Origin: Brachypodium distachyon
Taxonomy: Eukaryota; Streptophyta; Magnoliopsida; Poales; Poaceae
Length of the DNA: 64,000 nucleotides
Reading direction: 5' to 3'
Assembly (NCBI RefSeq): GCF_000005505.3
Contig: NC_016132.3
Location: 36,656,914-36,720,913, forward strand
Shown: one piece after another, positions 10,703 through 22,039 of the stretch
How the letters are laid out: each line of letters begins with the position of its first letter
Position numbering within the stretch: position 1 is the first letter of the stretch
Position numbers and translations under genes: made by a program
The notes under the pieces: model-generated
Seen by the model: the letters and a program-made list of their open reading frames with translations, nothing else
What the model was told of the DNA's origin: nothing
Databases searched by the model: none

Positions 10703-12434
10703 GCAAGAAACAATAGAAATGAAAACTCATTAGTAGAGCTTGGTGGTTGGTTTAATTGGAAGAGCTTAGAAGATGAAAATGAAGTATTGAGATACATATA
10801 TGTGGCATCTCTTGTTTTCACTGGTTCAAAGAATTCCCTGGATCCATCGTTTAGTCGGTGAAAAGCAAACCAACGAGGTGATGTCAGGCTTCTCCTTTAG
10901 AGATGTCACAAAAGATTTTTTTTGTTGAGTTAAAAAGGTGGGAATATAACATTTTCTTAGTTAAGATATGATGATCTCTTAGCGTTTAGAATGCATTTTT
11001 CACGGTTCACCGCTCATCGTCTCTTAGGCACTTTTTTTTAATTTTCTAATTATCAAAAAATTTTAAGTTGTTGAAATAACACTAATAGATAAACATACAT
11101 CGTGTTTTATTGATGAAGTCTTATTTCTTAGTTATATGATATATTTTCAGATCTTGGTAAGTCCATCAAATCTTGAGATATACTACCTCCGTTTCATAAT
11201 TTTTGTCTCAAATTTGTTTCAAAATGGATGTATCTGTTTCTAAAAAACATCTATATACTTGTAATATTTCGACAAGAATTATGAAACGGAGAGAATATGT
11301 TCTTGGTGAGCATTACTTTTTTTTAGACAATCTTGGTGAGCATTACTAAGCCATTACTAAAGCCTCAAACCTGGCCCATGTATTACAAAGCCTTAAATCT
11401 GGTCCATATAGAAGTCCAAACTGATGTCCAAACCCATGCTAGCTAGACCTATTCTCAATGGATATGCATCGATCATCAAGCATAAGGATTTCGCTAAAAA
11501 TAAATAAATCAAAGCATGAGGATGCCAACCAGATTCCTAAAAGTCGCCGGCCGGTCGGTCGACCTCTCTTGCAGCCAACCTCGCTGCCCACTCGACGCGA
11601 GAGATTGGGGACTCTCTCTCAAGTCTCACCGGCCTTCTCTTCGACTGGAGGAAGGATGAGAGAGGATTGGTCATCGGCCTTCTCTGCGATTGGGGATCGC
11701 CATTGGGAGACCAAGAGGAGAAGTGGATTTCGAGACTTGGCAGTGCCGCCGCCTGTGTCAATGTGGTGCCATGCCATATTGCTTTGTACAGATGGGCTCA
11801 ACTGGATCAGCATAAACGGGCCAAGTGGGCTGTGGCCGCGTTCGTGGTCCTTTTCTTTTTTTTTCTTCCGTCCAGTGTCCCTCCGGACTGTCCGTTGCCG
11901 ATCCAACGGTCGGGCAGCTCGCCCTCGGCGATAATAAAGCATCAGACGGAAGGGAAGAGATGCCTCGAAGCGGAGCCATGGCGGCGGCGGCGCTGCACCT
12001 CCCTTGTATGTTTTTGCAAAGTTTCTGTCAAAGGTTTTTGCAAGCCAAATAACCACTTGTTAGCATGTCTTTGGAGAGTTGAAACGGGAAACTTTTTCAG
12101 AAAACAACATCCGCGAACACGGTGCCTCCTGGCCCTCCTCCCTTGATCCGTCTAGGTATGTTTGGTCCAAGTCCCTGTACAACTCTAGTTAATTTTTTTG
12201 ACCAAGATTTAATAATTTTGACCAAGATTTAATAAAACTAATTTCGAGACCAGATATTGCAAAATTTTCAATTTTTTCCTGTTAGCTTCAAATAAAATTA
12301 CAACATTAAATTACCAAACATGTCTACTAAGTACTAGCATCCTGCAACCTAACAAATCCAGCGCCGGTTTCGTAACAAAAAGGAAACAAACCCTGCTTTG
12401 TGTTTCAACAGCTGAAACCACACAACCAGATCGC
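10703..12434. other. Intergenic and F-box 5' flank, no assigned gene
   Basis: Contains a Stowaway MITE (11181-11297) and a GC-richer stretch (11530-12010) with overlapping open frames on both strands that I do not recognise as protein. The last 400 bases are the 5' flank of the F-box pseudogene. Confidence 0.4.
11181..11297. mobile_element. Stowaway-type MITE
   Basis: TACTACCTCCGTTTCATAAT at the left and inverted ATTATGAAACGGAGAGAATA at the right, with TA borders and 117 bp length, fit the superfamily. Confidence 0.75.
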
Positions 12435-15249
12435 ATGGAGCCCCACCGCCGGCGACGCGGGACCGGCGGTGGCCGGGAGCAGGACCGCCTCAGCGGCCTC
12501 CCCGACGAGATGCTGCACATAATCCTCCGCCACCTCCGCTCCTTCCGCGCCGCACCAGCGCGCTCTCCCGCCGCTGGCGCCGCGTCTGGGCCGGCGACCC
12601 CGACCTCGTCCTCTCCGGTGACCTGCGGTTCCGCGCCGTCAAGGGCGCCCTCGACGCCTACGAAGCAGCCGCCGACCCGGCCGCCCAAGTCCGCGGCCTC
12701 GAGGTCGCCAACGTCCCGGCCTGCTGCGTCGTGCCGTGGCTGCGTTTCGCCGCGCGGCGCCGCCCGGGCGCGCTCCACCTCCGCGTCCAACATTCCTACT
12801 CGGGAAACTTCCCTCGGCTCGGCCAGCTCGAGCTGCCGCCATTGGAGAGGGCGACGAGCATCGCGCTCAACCTCGGCTCGCAATTCCACCTCCGCCCCCT
12901 TCCGTCCGGCGTGTTCGCGGCGCTGGCCGATCTGGAGATCACGTCTTCCACCATGGATGCCCCGGCGCTGGAGGTCCTCGTGTCCACGCAGTGCCCGCGC
13001 CTGCGGAAGCTCAGCGTATCCGTCACGCTCGTCCCCGCCTCCGGCATCTCCCTGCGCTCCGCCACGCTCCAGCACCTCAAGTTCCACGTCCCCACGCCAC
13101 GGCTCGACATCGCCGCCCCTGCGCTCAGGGTGCTCGACACATTGCACGGGTGCGATGACGCTCACATCGCCGCCCCGAACCTGGCCGAGGTCACCTGGGG
13201 CCTCTGTGACAGTTTCGTCTTCGCCGATGCCGGGCGCCACCTCAGGCGGCTAGACCTAACGTCGTGCACGCGTGCTGCGATGGCACGGCTGGTGCGGCGG
13301 TTCGACTTGGTCGACGAGCTCCGAATCCCTGCCCCGCTTGTGCGTCCACGATCCACATATGAACACGATTCCTCTCCTTGCATGTGTTGATCGATCAGAT
13401 GCGGTCAACCGATGGCTAATTCATTTTTTCTTTTGCAACCTATTTGGCAGGAAGGAGACAAATTCTGGAGATTCTCTTGTTGTAATGAAGGGTGACATAA
13501 AGAAGGCCAATGGTCTTTACGAGGTACGAGACAATGGCTATGATCTTCCAATGTGTCAGAACCTGTTGATATCATCATTGTGAATCGTCATGCCTTTATA
13601 CCTTGCGTGCTACGCCTCCTGAGAGGCAATGGTGTAAGGAAGCTTGGAATGCACGTTTATGCCTCCACGGTAATTTCTAAGATTATTTTATTTAGAGTTT
13701 TATTTATTTGCACAAGCTTCGTACTGATTTTTTTTTCATGGCTCCACTATCGAACGATAACAGAACAAACCCATGTTCTTAATTAACAATGATCGCACCC
13801 TAAACCCTAAACCCCATGAACTTGTCGCCTAAAGCAACAAGAACTCGCACGTAAACGACAGTTCAAGAGCAACTAAAATTGATCACTACAGACGACTCCT
13901 TGGGTCGCCAAATTGCAGTGCAAGGAGCAAAGTTTGAGATTCCCGGATCAACCTCCAATGGAACTTTCCAATATTTCTCATCCTCCTCCTCTTTTATATT
14001 ACTCGCAGCTGCCTCAATCCTTTGAACCTCTGTTCTCATTGCGCATCAATGATGACTGAGTCCCTCTTGTTGAACCCTTGTTATTCTAGCTTGCAATGGA
14101 TCACTATCGACTCATGCCTGCGGACCTACCCAATACTACACCATAATACACCATCAAAAGGTTTGTCCAGATACTCTCTCCTCATCAGTCAGTTTCCCGT
14201 TTTGTGTCCATAGTTTCTTCTCTCAGTTGACATTGGAAACCAATTACAGGACCAAAAAAGGTTTTATAATATTCAGTTGCATGCTTCAATAGATCTGGTG
14301 TACCCCGTATGACGGTGTTTTCTGATTGCAAAGAGAAGATATTATTTTTCCTTCTCCTCCCATTAGCCATTGTATATGAAAGTACTCAATATTATTGTCC
14401 CCTTTATGTAGCCAATTCTCACTTGCTCTATTATGCCAGCACTCCCTCTTTCCCAGCATATATCTCTAGCAATTGTATGTTAATATCAGGTTGAATTCCC
14501 TCTAAATCTTCCAAAACCTACAACTCTTTAGTAGATCCCTTTTTTTTATTACATCTCCTCTGATGTTAAATCCTCATCATTTGAGTCGATTCTTTTACGT
14601 TTTTTTCAACATCTCTTGGATCACTCCTAAGCTATCAGTGGCTTTGGTTGTTTCATGCCACACACTTCCCACTCTATCCATACAGTCAGGTTGTGTAAGT
14701 CTAGTGTGACGGTTTCATTACAGTGGGGATGAGTTGTGGGAGGAGTGTTTGATCGGGGTGCGGTGGTGCCCCAGGCGAGGAGGGGGTTGCAGATGGAGAA
14801 GGAGGACAAGGCTAGTAGGCGAAAGCAAGGCCTGGGCGCAAGTGATGCAAAGGATGTGGATGCTGCTTGTGCCCTAGTCATCTCTGTATCCCTATTTATT
14901 TTGAAGAATTAATATGGTTGTAGTTTATATATACATACTCTTGCCTAACATACCGGATTTACTTATTTGTAGGGTACTTACTGCTCAACATCTTGTTCAT
15001 GTCGCTCGCCCCAAAACACCATCATCTTTGATTCACTTGAAGAGATTCAGTTGGATTTACTCGGTGGAGATGAACATTTGGAAAAAATTCATGAAGCAAC
15101 TCCTGTCCATGTGCAGCCTAGCGAAGCTTAAAACTGTAGAAATCAACAGGTTACAGAAACATGCTTCTTCGCCAAGCGACCAGGTATACAACATGATCTG
15201 CGGCATATGTCCTCCGAATATCAGCGTCAGATTAGATTTGTTTCCTTAG
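12435..15249 (+). pseudogene. F-box/LRR protein gene, copy 1, broken
   Basis: F-box proteins are substrate adaptors of SCF ubiquitin ligases. Exon 1 encodes an F-box (DRLSGLPDEMLHIILRHL) from ATG 12435. The frame then shifts near 12551: the homologous continuation RTSALSRRWRRVW runs on in the frame of 12731-13339, with LRR-like text (LDIAAPALRVLDT, HIAAPNLAEVTWG). A splice donor (GTGCGT, 13340) sits where the two other copies have theirs. Exon 2 begins at 13451 after a CAG acceptor but has an in-frame stop and about 45 bp of extra sequence. Exon 3 (14970-15249, SPQNTIIFDSLEEIQLDLL) has one extra A in an A-run at 15082-15087 compared with copy 3. Three independent lesions argue against a working product, although an SCF-unrelated fragment cannot be ruled out. 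Confidence 0.8.
13676..14969 (+). other. Enlarged intron 2 of F-box copy 1
   Basis: The matching intron in copy 3 is about 216 bp; here it is about 1.3 kb, so roughly 1 kb was inserted. I cannot identify the insert. A short telomere-like string (ACCCTAAACCCTAAACCCC) lies near 13797. Confidence 0.45.
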
Positions 15250-17597
15250 AGGCCATGTTAGATTCTTACATGAGCTAGCGTGAGTTGGGGCCCTATTCTA
15301 CTCACAACTAAAAAAGTTCTATGACACCGTTTCTATGAATTTTACAAGATCTTTGCAAGCTTTGATCGACTTTTTAGTTTTACGTATCTGTATAACTGAA
15401 TACATCTGCATTTAGACCAAAGAGATTGATATGCTACTTATGCATGTCCATGGGCTCTAAGGGTTTTGAGCTGCATGGTGTTACAAATGTTATCAGAGCA
15501 TCAAACTCGTTTTTCATGATCCAGTGCTGTGTAGCACGCTAAGTCAGTGTAGCGTTGTATATCTTGTCCAGTGCACTAGTACATTGCAATAGACAAATTG
15601 ATGGGCATTTATGGGGAATCACCCCTGTTGTCGCGTCTCTATATACCGATTTGCGGTGACCCTGTAAAGAGGGAAATTATAATGCATCTGCCAATATATT
15701 TTGGATGTGACGGAGGTAAAGGGAGACCTTGCGCACACACGAGCTGTTAGAGCACAAATGCTAAGGAATTGTAAAGATGATTTGCCAGGAGCCCAGGGAT
15801 CACTGCTAGGTGCTTGAATTGATCTCTGAATCTCCGTTGCAAAAAGTTTGCCTGGTGTCCTACATCTCTGCTCATTTCGTATTCACAAAGGCATATATAT
15901 AAACCTTGCAGGGAAGACTACACGAAAAGAGCAAAGATCTACTTGAAAATACTAGCAATCGCCTTTTATTTCTAACCAAATTAATTCCACAACCATATTT
16001 CAATCTCTCGTTCTGATAACGCAGAAAGGGAAATGTGTTATCTTGCCGATCCCATGTAGGCATGCAACCTCAATATCAATGAGTGTACACAACCATCGTG
16101 ATGCAACTATGTCTAGTTTAGATCTAAAACTAGACTCTTACCATTCCATTAGCCAAACGGGGATAAAGTTACCTATTTTATTTATAAAAAAAATGAAGCT
16201 GGATGTTATTTGATCTTTGTTGTCCCCAAACAATTCCATTGCTTTGTTACGTAAATGAAATCGGGGATTTCTTTTTATCGGAAAGATAGCTGGGGAAAGC
16301 AAAAGCATAGAGTATGATTTTTGGCTATTTGGATGCTCAGTTACGTGTACTCGCTTATAATCATTATTGTTACCTCGGACCTTTGTTATTTGCACCCCAT
16401 GGGTGGGATCACATCAATTGAAATAGGCAATCATTTTGTTCTCTTTTCTTCTCCCTTTGTGGCATGCAGTCACCACTTGTTTCCCAATGATGGAACTAGT
16501 TGGACATTTGGAACAAATTCTTCAAGCTGGTCCAGCCCTTCTATTTTGTTTAGCAAGCGGCTTCTGATCGATCATGTGCTTTTCGCAGGCTGATATGATC
16601 TATATGCATCAATGTAGCCTTGTGAGGCTCCCTAACCACTGAAGTCTGTATCGGCTAGGCCTACATAGATAGATTCTGCCTACACCTGTTTTAAGTGTTT
16701 TCAAGTGATCAAGTTTGATATATAGTGGTATAGCCGATAGCCTGGAAATGTCAACTGTATTGGAAGTTTGGAAACATGTCGGACCCTGAAATCTTGAGAT
16801 GATTTGGCAGAATTATGCCATGGGGAAGCATTTTTTGCCCTGACAGAAACCATGGATATTAATTTGATGTATCACCATCACGTCAATTTTAATAAAATAA
16901 AAAGTTGGTGTCACTGATGGAGCTGAGCACGGCTGTAGGGAAAACTGCGATCGAGTCTAAAAGAAGAAACAGAGGAATTTTATCCCACTGCAGAATCCAA
17001 TACGGAGTCAATGCTTCCAAACTACCATAGAGAAAACATATATTCATGTGTGTTTCGGCTTCAGATTTGTTAATTATGTATAGGGGACACTCCATTAATT
17101 GATCACTCTCCTCATTAGAAAATTCTCAAGAAGCTAGGTGAGTTTCGAGAAAGCAACACCAAGTATCAAAGAATCTTGAGAGCAAGTGAAGAAAAGAAAG
17201 TATCCAAGTATCTCCATTCCCCCAAGCAAAATCCATCGCGTGGGATCCCACCAAGAAGATCCCTATGCAAACATCAAGATCCGATCGAGGAAACAACATA
17301 ATGCTTCGCAAACGAAGAGATCTATAAGAAATGCTGATCTCGGTTCTCAGTAACCTTTAGCAATCGAAGAAACGGATTACCTCATCAATTGAAACAACCT
17401 GTGAACTCCTGAAGGTAGACCAATTCTCTGTGACGACGACGAAGCTTGTTTTTATAGATCCCCAGAAATGGCTGTTCAATCTGTTCTCTTTTCTATCCCC
17501 TTGAATTACTAATGTTGTTCTGTTTTCGCCCCGCAAAAAAAATGTTGTTCTCTTTTCTTTCCCCTTGGTTTTGCCTTCTTTTTCAGGAGAAAAAAAC
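15250..17597. other. Intergenic, no gene; F-box 3' flank and a duplicated block
   Basis: 15250-15450 continues the F-box downstream sequence shared with copy 3. A block at about 16500-17070 resembles sequence right of the large CACTA element (29575-30450) and partly the G3 downstream region near 33035 (shared GGAACAAATTCT and TGATATG). No coding sequence is supported. Confidence 0.45.
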
Positions 17598-17619
17598 TGT
17601 CACTACGGGAGAAAGTACC

Positions 17620-18470
17620 TTTGCCGGGAGCCAGGGGCCGCCGGCAAAGGCACATTTGCCTCCGGCAAAGCCTTTGCCGGCGGCCTTTTTTCAGGGGCCG
17701 CCGGCAAAGCCCGTCAGAACGAAGGATCACTGGCAAAGGAATCTTTATCGGCGGCTTTCTCATGGGCCCGTCAGCAAAGCCTTTGCGGGCGGCCGAAACG
17801 ACGGCCTCCGGCAAAGAAAAAGGAGATCACGGCATGCGGTGCCGTTAACGGCTGGGCCCACATGTCGGGGTTTTGCCGGCGGCCAGGGAAAAAGCCGCCG
17901 GCAAAGGGTCGGCACGTGGCACGCCGCGAGCCGGCCGCGCGTGCCACGGCTAGGCCCCCCTGTTGGGCCTTTGCCGGCGGCCATGGAAAAAGCCGCCGGC
18001 AACAGGGGGCCNNNNNNNNNNNNNNNNNNNNNNNNNNNNNNNNNNNNNNNNNNNNNNNNNNNNNNNNNNNNNNNNNNNNNNNNNNNNNNNNNNNNNNNNN
18101 NNNNNNNNNNNTTTTCCCTGGCCGCCGGCAAAGGCCCGACACGTGGCACACCGCGAGCCGGCCGCGCGTGCTACGGTGTGGCCCACCTGTCGGGCCTTTG
18201 CCGGCGGCCAGGGAAAAAGCCGCCGGCAAAGGCAGGGGGTCTTTGCCGGCGGCCAGAGAAAAAGCCGCCAGCAACAGGGGGCCTTTGCCGGCGGCCAGGG
18301 AAAAAGCCGCCGGCAAAGGCAGGTGGTCTTTGCCGATGGCCAGAGAAAAAGCCGCCGGCAAAGGGGGGCAGGGAAAAACCCGTCGGCAAAGGGTGGGCAC
18401 GTGGCACGATCTGGTGATCGTGCCACGTGCTCAGCCTTTGCCGGCGGCCAGGCCTTTGGCCGTCGGATAG
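17620..18470. repeat. Left TTTGCCGG subterminal array
   Basis: Many alternating copies of CTTTGCCGGCGGCC and AAAGCCGCCGGCAAAG, about 30-60 bp apart, interrupted by the assembly gap. Long open frames here on both strands are repeat artefacts, not genes. Confidence 0.9.
18012..18111. other. Assembly gap, 100 N
   Basis: Exactly 100 N, the conventional size for an unknown gap, inside the repeat array. The true missing length is unknown. Confidence 0.97.
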
Positions 18471-18520
18471 GGTATTTTTTTTGTTTTTTTTTATCGCAGC
18501 AATTTGAAATATTTTCACAG

Positions 18521-18565
18521 CACACGCACGCGCGCACGCACACACACACACACATATATATATAC
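18521..18565. repeat. CA/TA microsatellite
   Basis: Mixed CACG/CACA repeats running into TATATATA, just inside the left subterminal array. Confidence 0.85.
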
Positions 18566-18892
18566 TCATCCACATCACAACAATACATCCACAGAAAATC
18601 ATCGACACATTCACATCACAAGCATATATATAAACATCTCATGAAAGTCCGAAAACATCACATATCTCACAACAAAAGTATTGCAAGTGATCATCGCATG
18701 CATGGTAGCAACATATATATTACAAGCTAGCTAGTGTTCATACACGACAAGATGGTGACTCGGACACCTTCAACATCCACCACCCATTGCACCAGTAGAA
18801 ACCTATGAAATGGAGTTAGAATAGCATAATTAGATATAAAGAAAGGAACTGAAGTGACAATTGTAGTATTTGAAGTGGAACTTAGCCATTTA

Positions 18893-19162
18893 GCTCAAAA
18901 ATGGTGCAATGGAATCATTTTTGAGCAAATATGGCTCATTTGGCTCTAAAAATGCCACCAAAGCACAATTTTGGAGTCAAATGAGCCATGTTGGCTCCAA
19001 AATGGTGTCCTGGTGGCAAAAATGAGCCAAATGCCCAAATATGCCACCAAGGGACCATTTTGGAGCCAAGATGGCTCGTTTGGCTCTAAATTGGTGCCCT
19101 CGTGGCATAAATGAGCCAAATGCCCAAAAATGTCACCAAGGCACCATTTTGGAGCCAAGTGA
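18893..19162. repeat. Degenerate tandem repeats inside the CACTA element
   Basis: About three degenerate units of about 90 bp carry ATTTTGGAGCCAA, ATGGCTCGTTTGGCTC and AATGAGCCAAATGCCCAAA in fixed order. Non-coding, lying between the left array and the PTTA-type gene end. Confidence 0.7.
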
Positions 19163-19304
19163 GCCCTCTTGGCTCTAAAAGGGGATCTATGTCATTATGT
19201 GATGTTAGGTTATGCAGTTCTACGTGTGGAGACAAGAAAGTAAGTTTTCAAAACAACGGACCTCGAGATGAGACAAGTTTGTGGCAACTTACCCGAGTCA
19301 GTGC

Positions 19305-21577
19305 CTAGGAGCAGGTGACTGGCCAGGAGGGTTGCCTCCAGCAAGGCTTGCGTGTGAAGAAGGGTGGTTCGAGCCACAACCGGATTGATGCTGTTGCACA
19401 GATGATTAGGCATTGACCCCAACCCTCAACGAAAGCAAGAAAAGTCATGAATGGAGATTGAAATGTTTCGAGTGAACTCACCGGAGTCTGTGGAGAAGGC
19501 TGTGGAGCATGCTCAATCTGGAGATTGACAAACGCCAAGTCGAACGGCGGTGGTGCTGTAGGCGGCTCTTGAGAGGTGGCGGCGAGGTACGACTGCATAT
19601 TGAAAGGACAAAGAGTTGCATTTACGGAACTAATACCACGCTTTCTTGGCTATTATGTGCGGTAAACATACCCTAAGGTGGTCGTACTGAGCCTGCATCT
19701 GAGCCATCTGAGCCTGCATCTGAGCCTGGACCTAAGCCATCTGAGCCTGCACCTGAGCCGCCACCATACTCTCCACCTCCTGCAATGCCATTACAAGTTC
19801 ATTGTCGTTACAATGAAATGCGAAAAGACACGAGCTGGTGAATGAAGAACAGCTAACACGCTGTGAGAACTGCCGTGCACCTAGACGACTGCGTATACTA
19901 GCACTCGAGCTCGTGGAAGTAGCCTTCAGGTGAGTTAGGCTGGGAATGGTGCTCGGATCAATGGTTCCATTCCCAAAGACCAGCCTACCGTGCTTCATGC
20001 CTCCTCCCGCCCTCATGACCACTTCCACATCCAGGTCGTGCTGGCTAGGATCAGCCCCGGGGACGTGCGCCTCCTCAAACACCTCCACGTAGCCTGTGAC
20101 CTTGGCATGGTCAACCGGGGTGGCGTAGGCTTCGAGCGGGGCGTTCGCACTGTACTCCGACTCGGTGCTCGCCTTTCCCCTGAGGGCGCAGTCAATGGCC
20201 GTGAAACTGGTGAGGCGTGCTTTATCCGGATGAGCCTTCGCCTGAAACAACAAGCAACAACAAGATAGTTAGGGGTGATGCTCGCACATGAAGATCTTTT
20301 TGGGAGAAAAACACATACATAGTTGTTGATGTAGCCCTGCAGGTTCACGCTACCTTGATGGTGCATTCCGCTTGGGTTCGCCAACCTCCTCTCCCTTAGG
20401 AGCCCGTGAGTGTCCACGTACTCCGGGCTGCACCACGAGTCCACCAGCGCCTTCCAGGCATTTAAGTGCGAGACGCACCAGTGCGGAGGAACCTAAATGA
20501 ACAAGTACAAGTCCAAACACGAAGAAGTTAAGCATTAGCCCTTATTAAGCAAGGAAATGCACTTTATTTAACTTTACCTGCGTGTACTGTTCGTGCTCGA
20601 GATGCGTCACGATACATTGTGCCTTGTCCAATTTCTATTTCTTCACTTTGGCATAGTACTTCCTCACCGCGTAGACACGCGCGTGATAGAACATCTCGGA
20701 CAATGCCTTCTTCACACTTGCCTCAAAGTGTCGTGCAATTGTTGCATCATCAATGCCTTTCGCCAGCTTGAAGAACCGCTGCAATTAGACAAAAAGGATC
20801 CATTCATGAGTTATATATTTTGCATTACAATTGTTTTGACTAATGTATGCATTGTGCGAAGGCGACTTACCCAAAATTCGCCCTTCACCTGCTCGGCTTT
20901 GTTCGTATACACCACATTCTCTCTATCTTGAAAGTCTGGTTGGGCCACGTAGTGTGCCAATGTTCGGGCTACCTCAGGCTCCTCCTTTCCTTCAAGAAGA
21001 ACCATGCCAGGGAAGTGGTCCTTGAGGAGGACCCCAAGCACAGCCTTGGGTTGCATCGTAAAACATCCGGGTGCAACAACCACCCAGCCCCTGCACAAGG
21101 ATAAGACAAGTCAATTGCAGTTAATAAATGAAACAACAATTTGATGTAAACTGAATTCTAGGATCAAGAAAGGTACATCTTAGCTGTTGGACGAATGACC
21201 GGCTTCTCAGCTTCAGAAGAGGGCCGCTTGGTGGGGAGACGAGTAGGACCACGCTGGTACACTTTGTCTGTACCAGAGCTAGAAGCAGGCCCAGCCGAGG
21301 CTCCCGCGGAGGTACCAACAGAGTGATCCTGCAGCTCGTCCTCACCAAAGTCCCCTGCCTCCATCTCCTTCTCCCTCACCTCCTCCTGAATCTCCTCCTC
21401 CCTGTCATCCTCAGGATCGTACAGTGGATCGAGTGGCGGCGGCGAGGGAGAGGGCTCCCTCCTAGCTTTGCCCTTTGCTTTACGTGCAACGGTCTTCTTC
21501 GGAGGTTTGGCCTTCACTTTAGGCGGAGGGTATAGCTCTTCGACATGCCTCTGAGAGGTACTACGCCCGTCCACCAT
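19305..21577 (-). pseudogene. PTTA/TNPA-type CACTA second protein, multi-exon, with a premature stop
   Basis: Pieces of a plant Ptta/En-Spm (Transposase_24-like) protein occur in order on the minus strand. An acidic, Pro-rich N-terminal part (21577-21164) is followed by GWVVVAPGCF (21098-20811). Then come VDSWCSPEYVDTHGLLRERR and HHQGSVNLQGY (20460-20320) and a C-terminal exon (20253-19732) with GGGMKHGRLVFG and TSTSSSASIRSR. The protein should continue as a Gln/Met/Ala-rich coiled coil (QAQMAQMQAQYDHL), but an in-frame TAG at 19732-19734, probably from CAG, ends it early. In related elements this protein binds the subterminal repeats. Exon borders were not resolved precisely, and more lesions may exist. 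Confidence 0.65.
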
Positions 21578-21599
21578 GGTTCAATCACCAGCCATGAGG

Positions 21600-21915
21600 A
21601 AAAGTGAACAAGTTAGTACGGATTATACAAGTAGATGTAAATAAATGAAACAATAACTTGATGTAAACAAATCAAACAACTTGATGTACAATACAAGTAA
21701 AGTTGAGATTCAACGAATTAACTAATTAAGTAGGACGGATTATACAAGTAGATGTAAACAAATGAAACAACATCTTGATGTAAATAAAAGAAACACCAAC
21801 TAAATGTAAACAAATGAAACAACTTGATGTACAATACAGTAAAGTTGGGATTCAACAAACTAACTAATTAAGTAGGACGGATTACAACTTGATGTAAACA
21901 AAAGAAACAACTAAG
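21600..21915. repeat. AT-rich tandem repeats between the two CACTA genes
   Basis: About two units with a period near 145 bp, each with AACTTGATGTACAATACA, AACTAATTAAGTAGGACGG and repeated GATGTAAACAAATGAAACAA. Non-coding. Confidence 0.7.
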
Positions 21916-22039
21916 TATGGGCATGTGGATTGTAGTCTTCGTCATCGGGATCAACTAGAAGAGCCGCATCAAGCTCACTCTCAACATCACTATCAACATT
22001 GGCATGTTCCTCATCGTCGTCATCACCATCACCATCAAC

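Noticed and set aside
15475..15510. TTATCAGAGCATCA as a retrotransposon primer-binding site
   Set aside because: No LTR end or second LTR was found around it; chance match to the Met-tRNA motif.
17512..18730. 300 aa frames across the TTTGCCGG array and gap
   Set aside because: They translate repeat units through the N gap and have no domain or start context.
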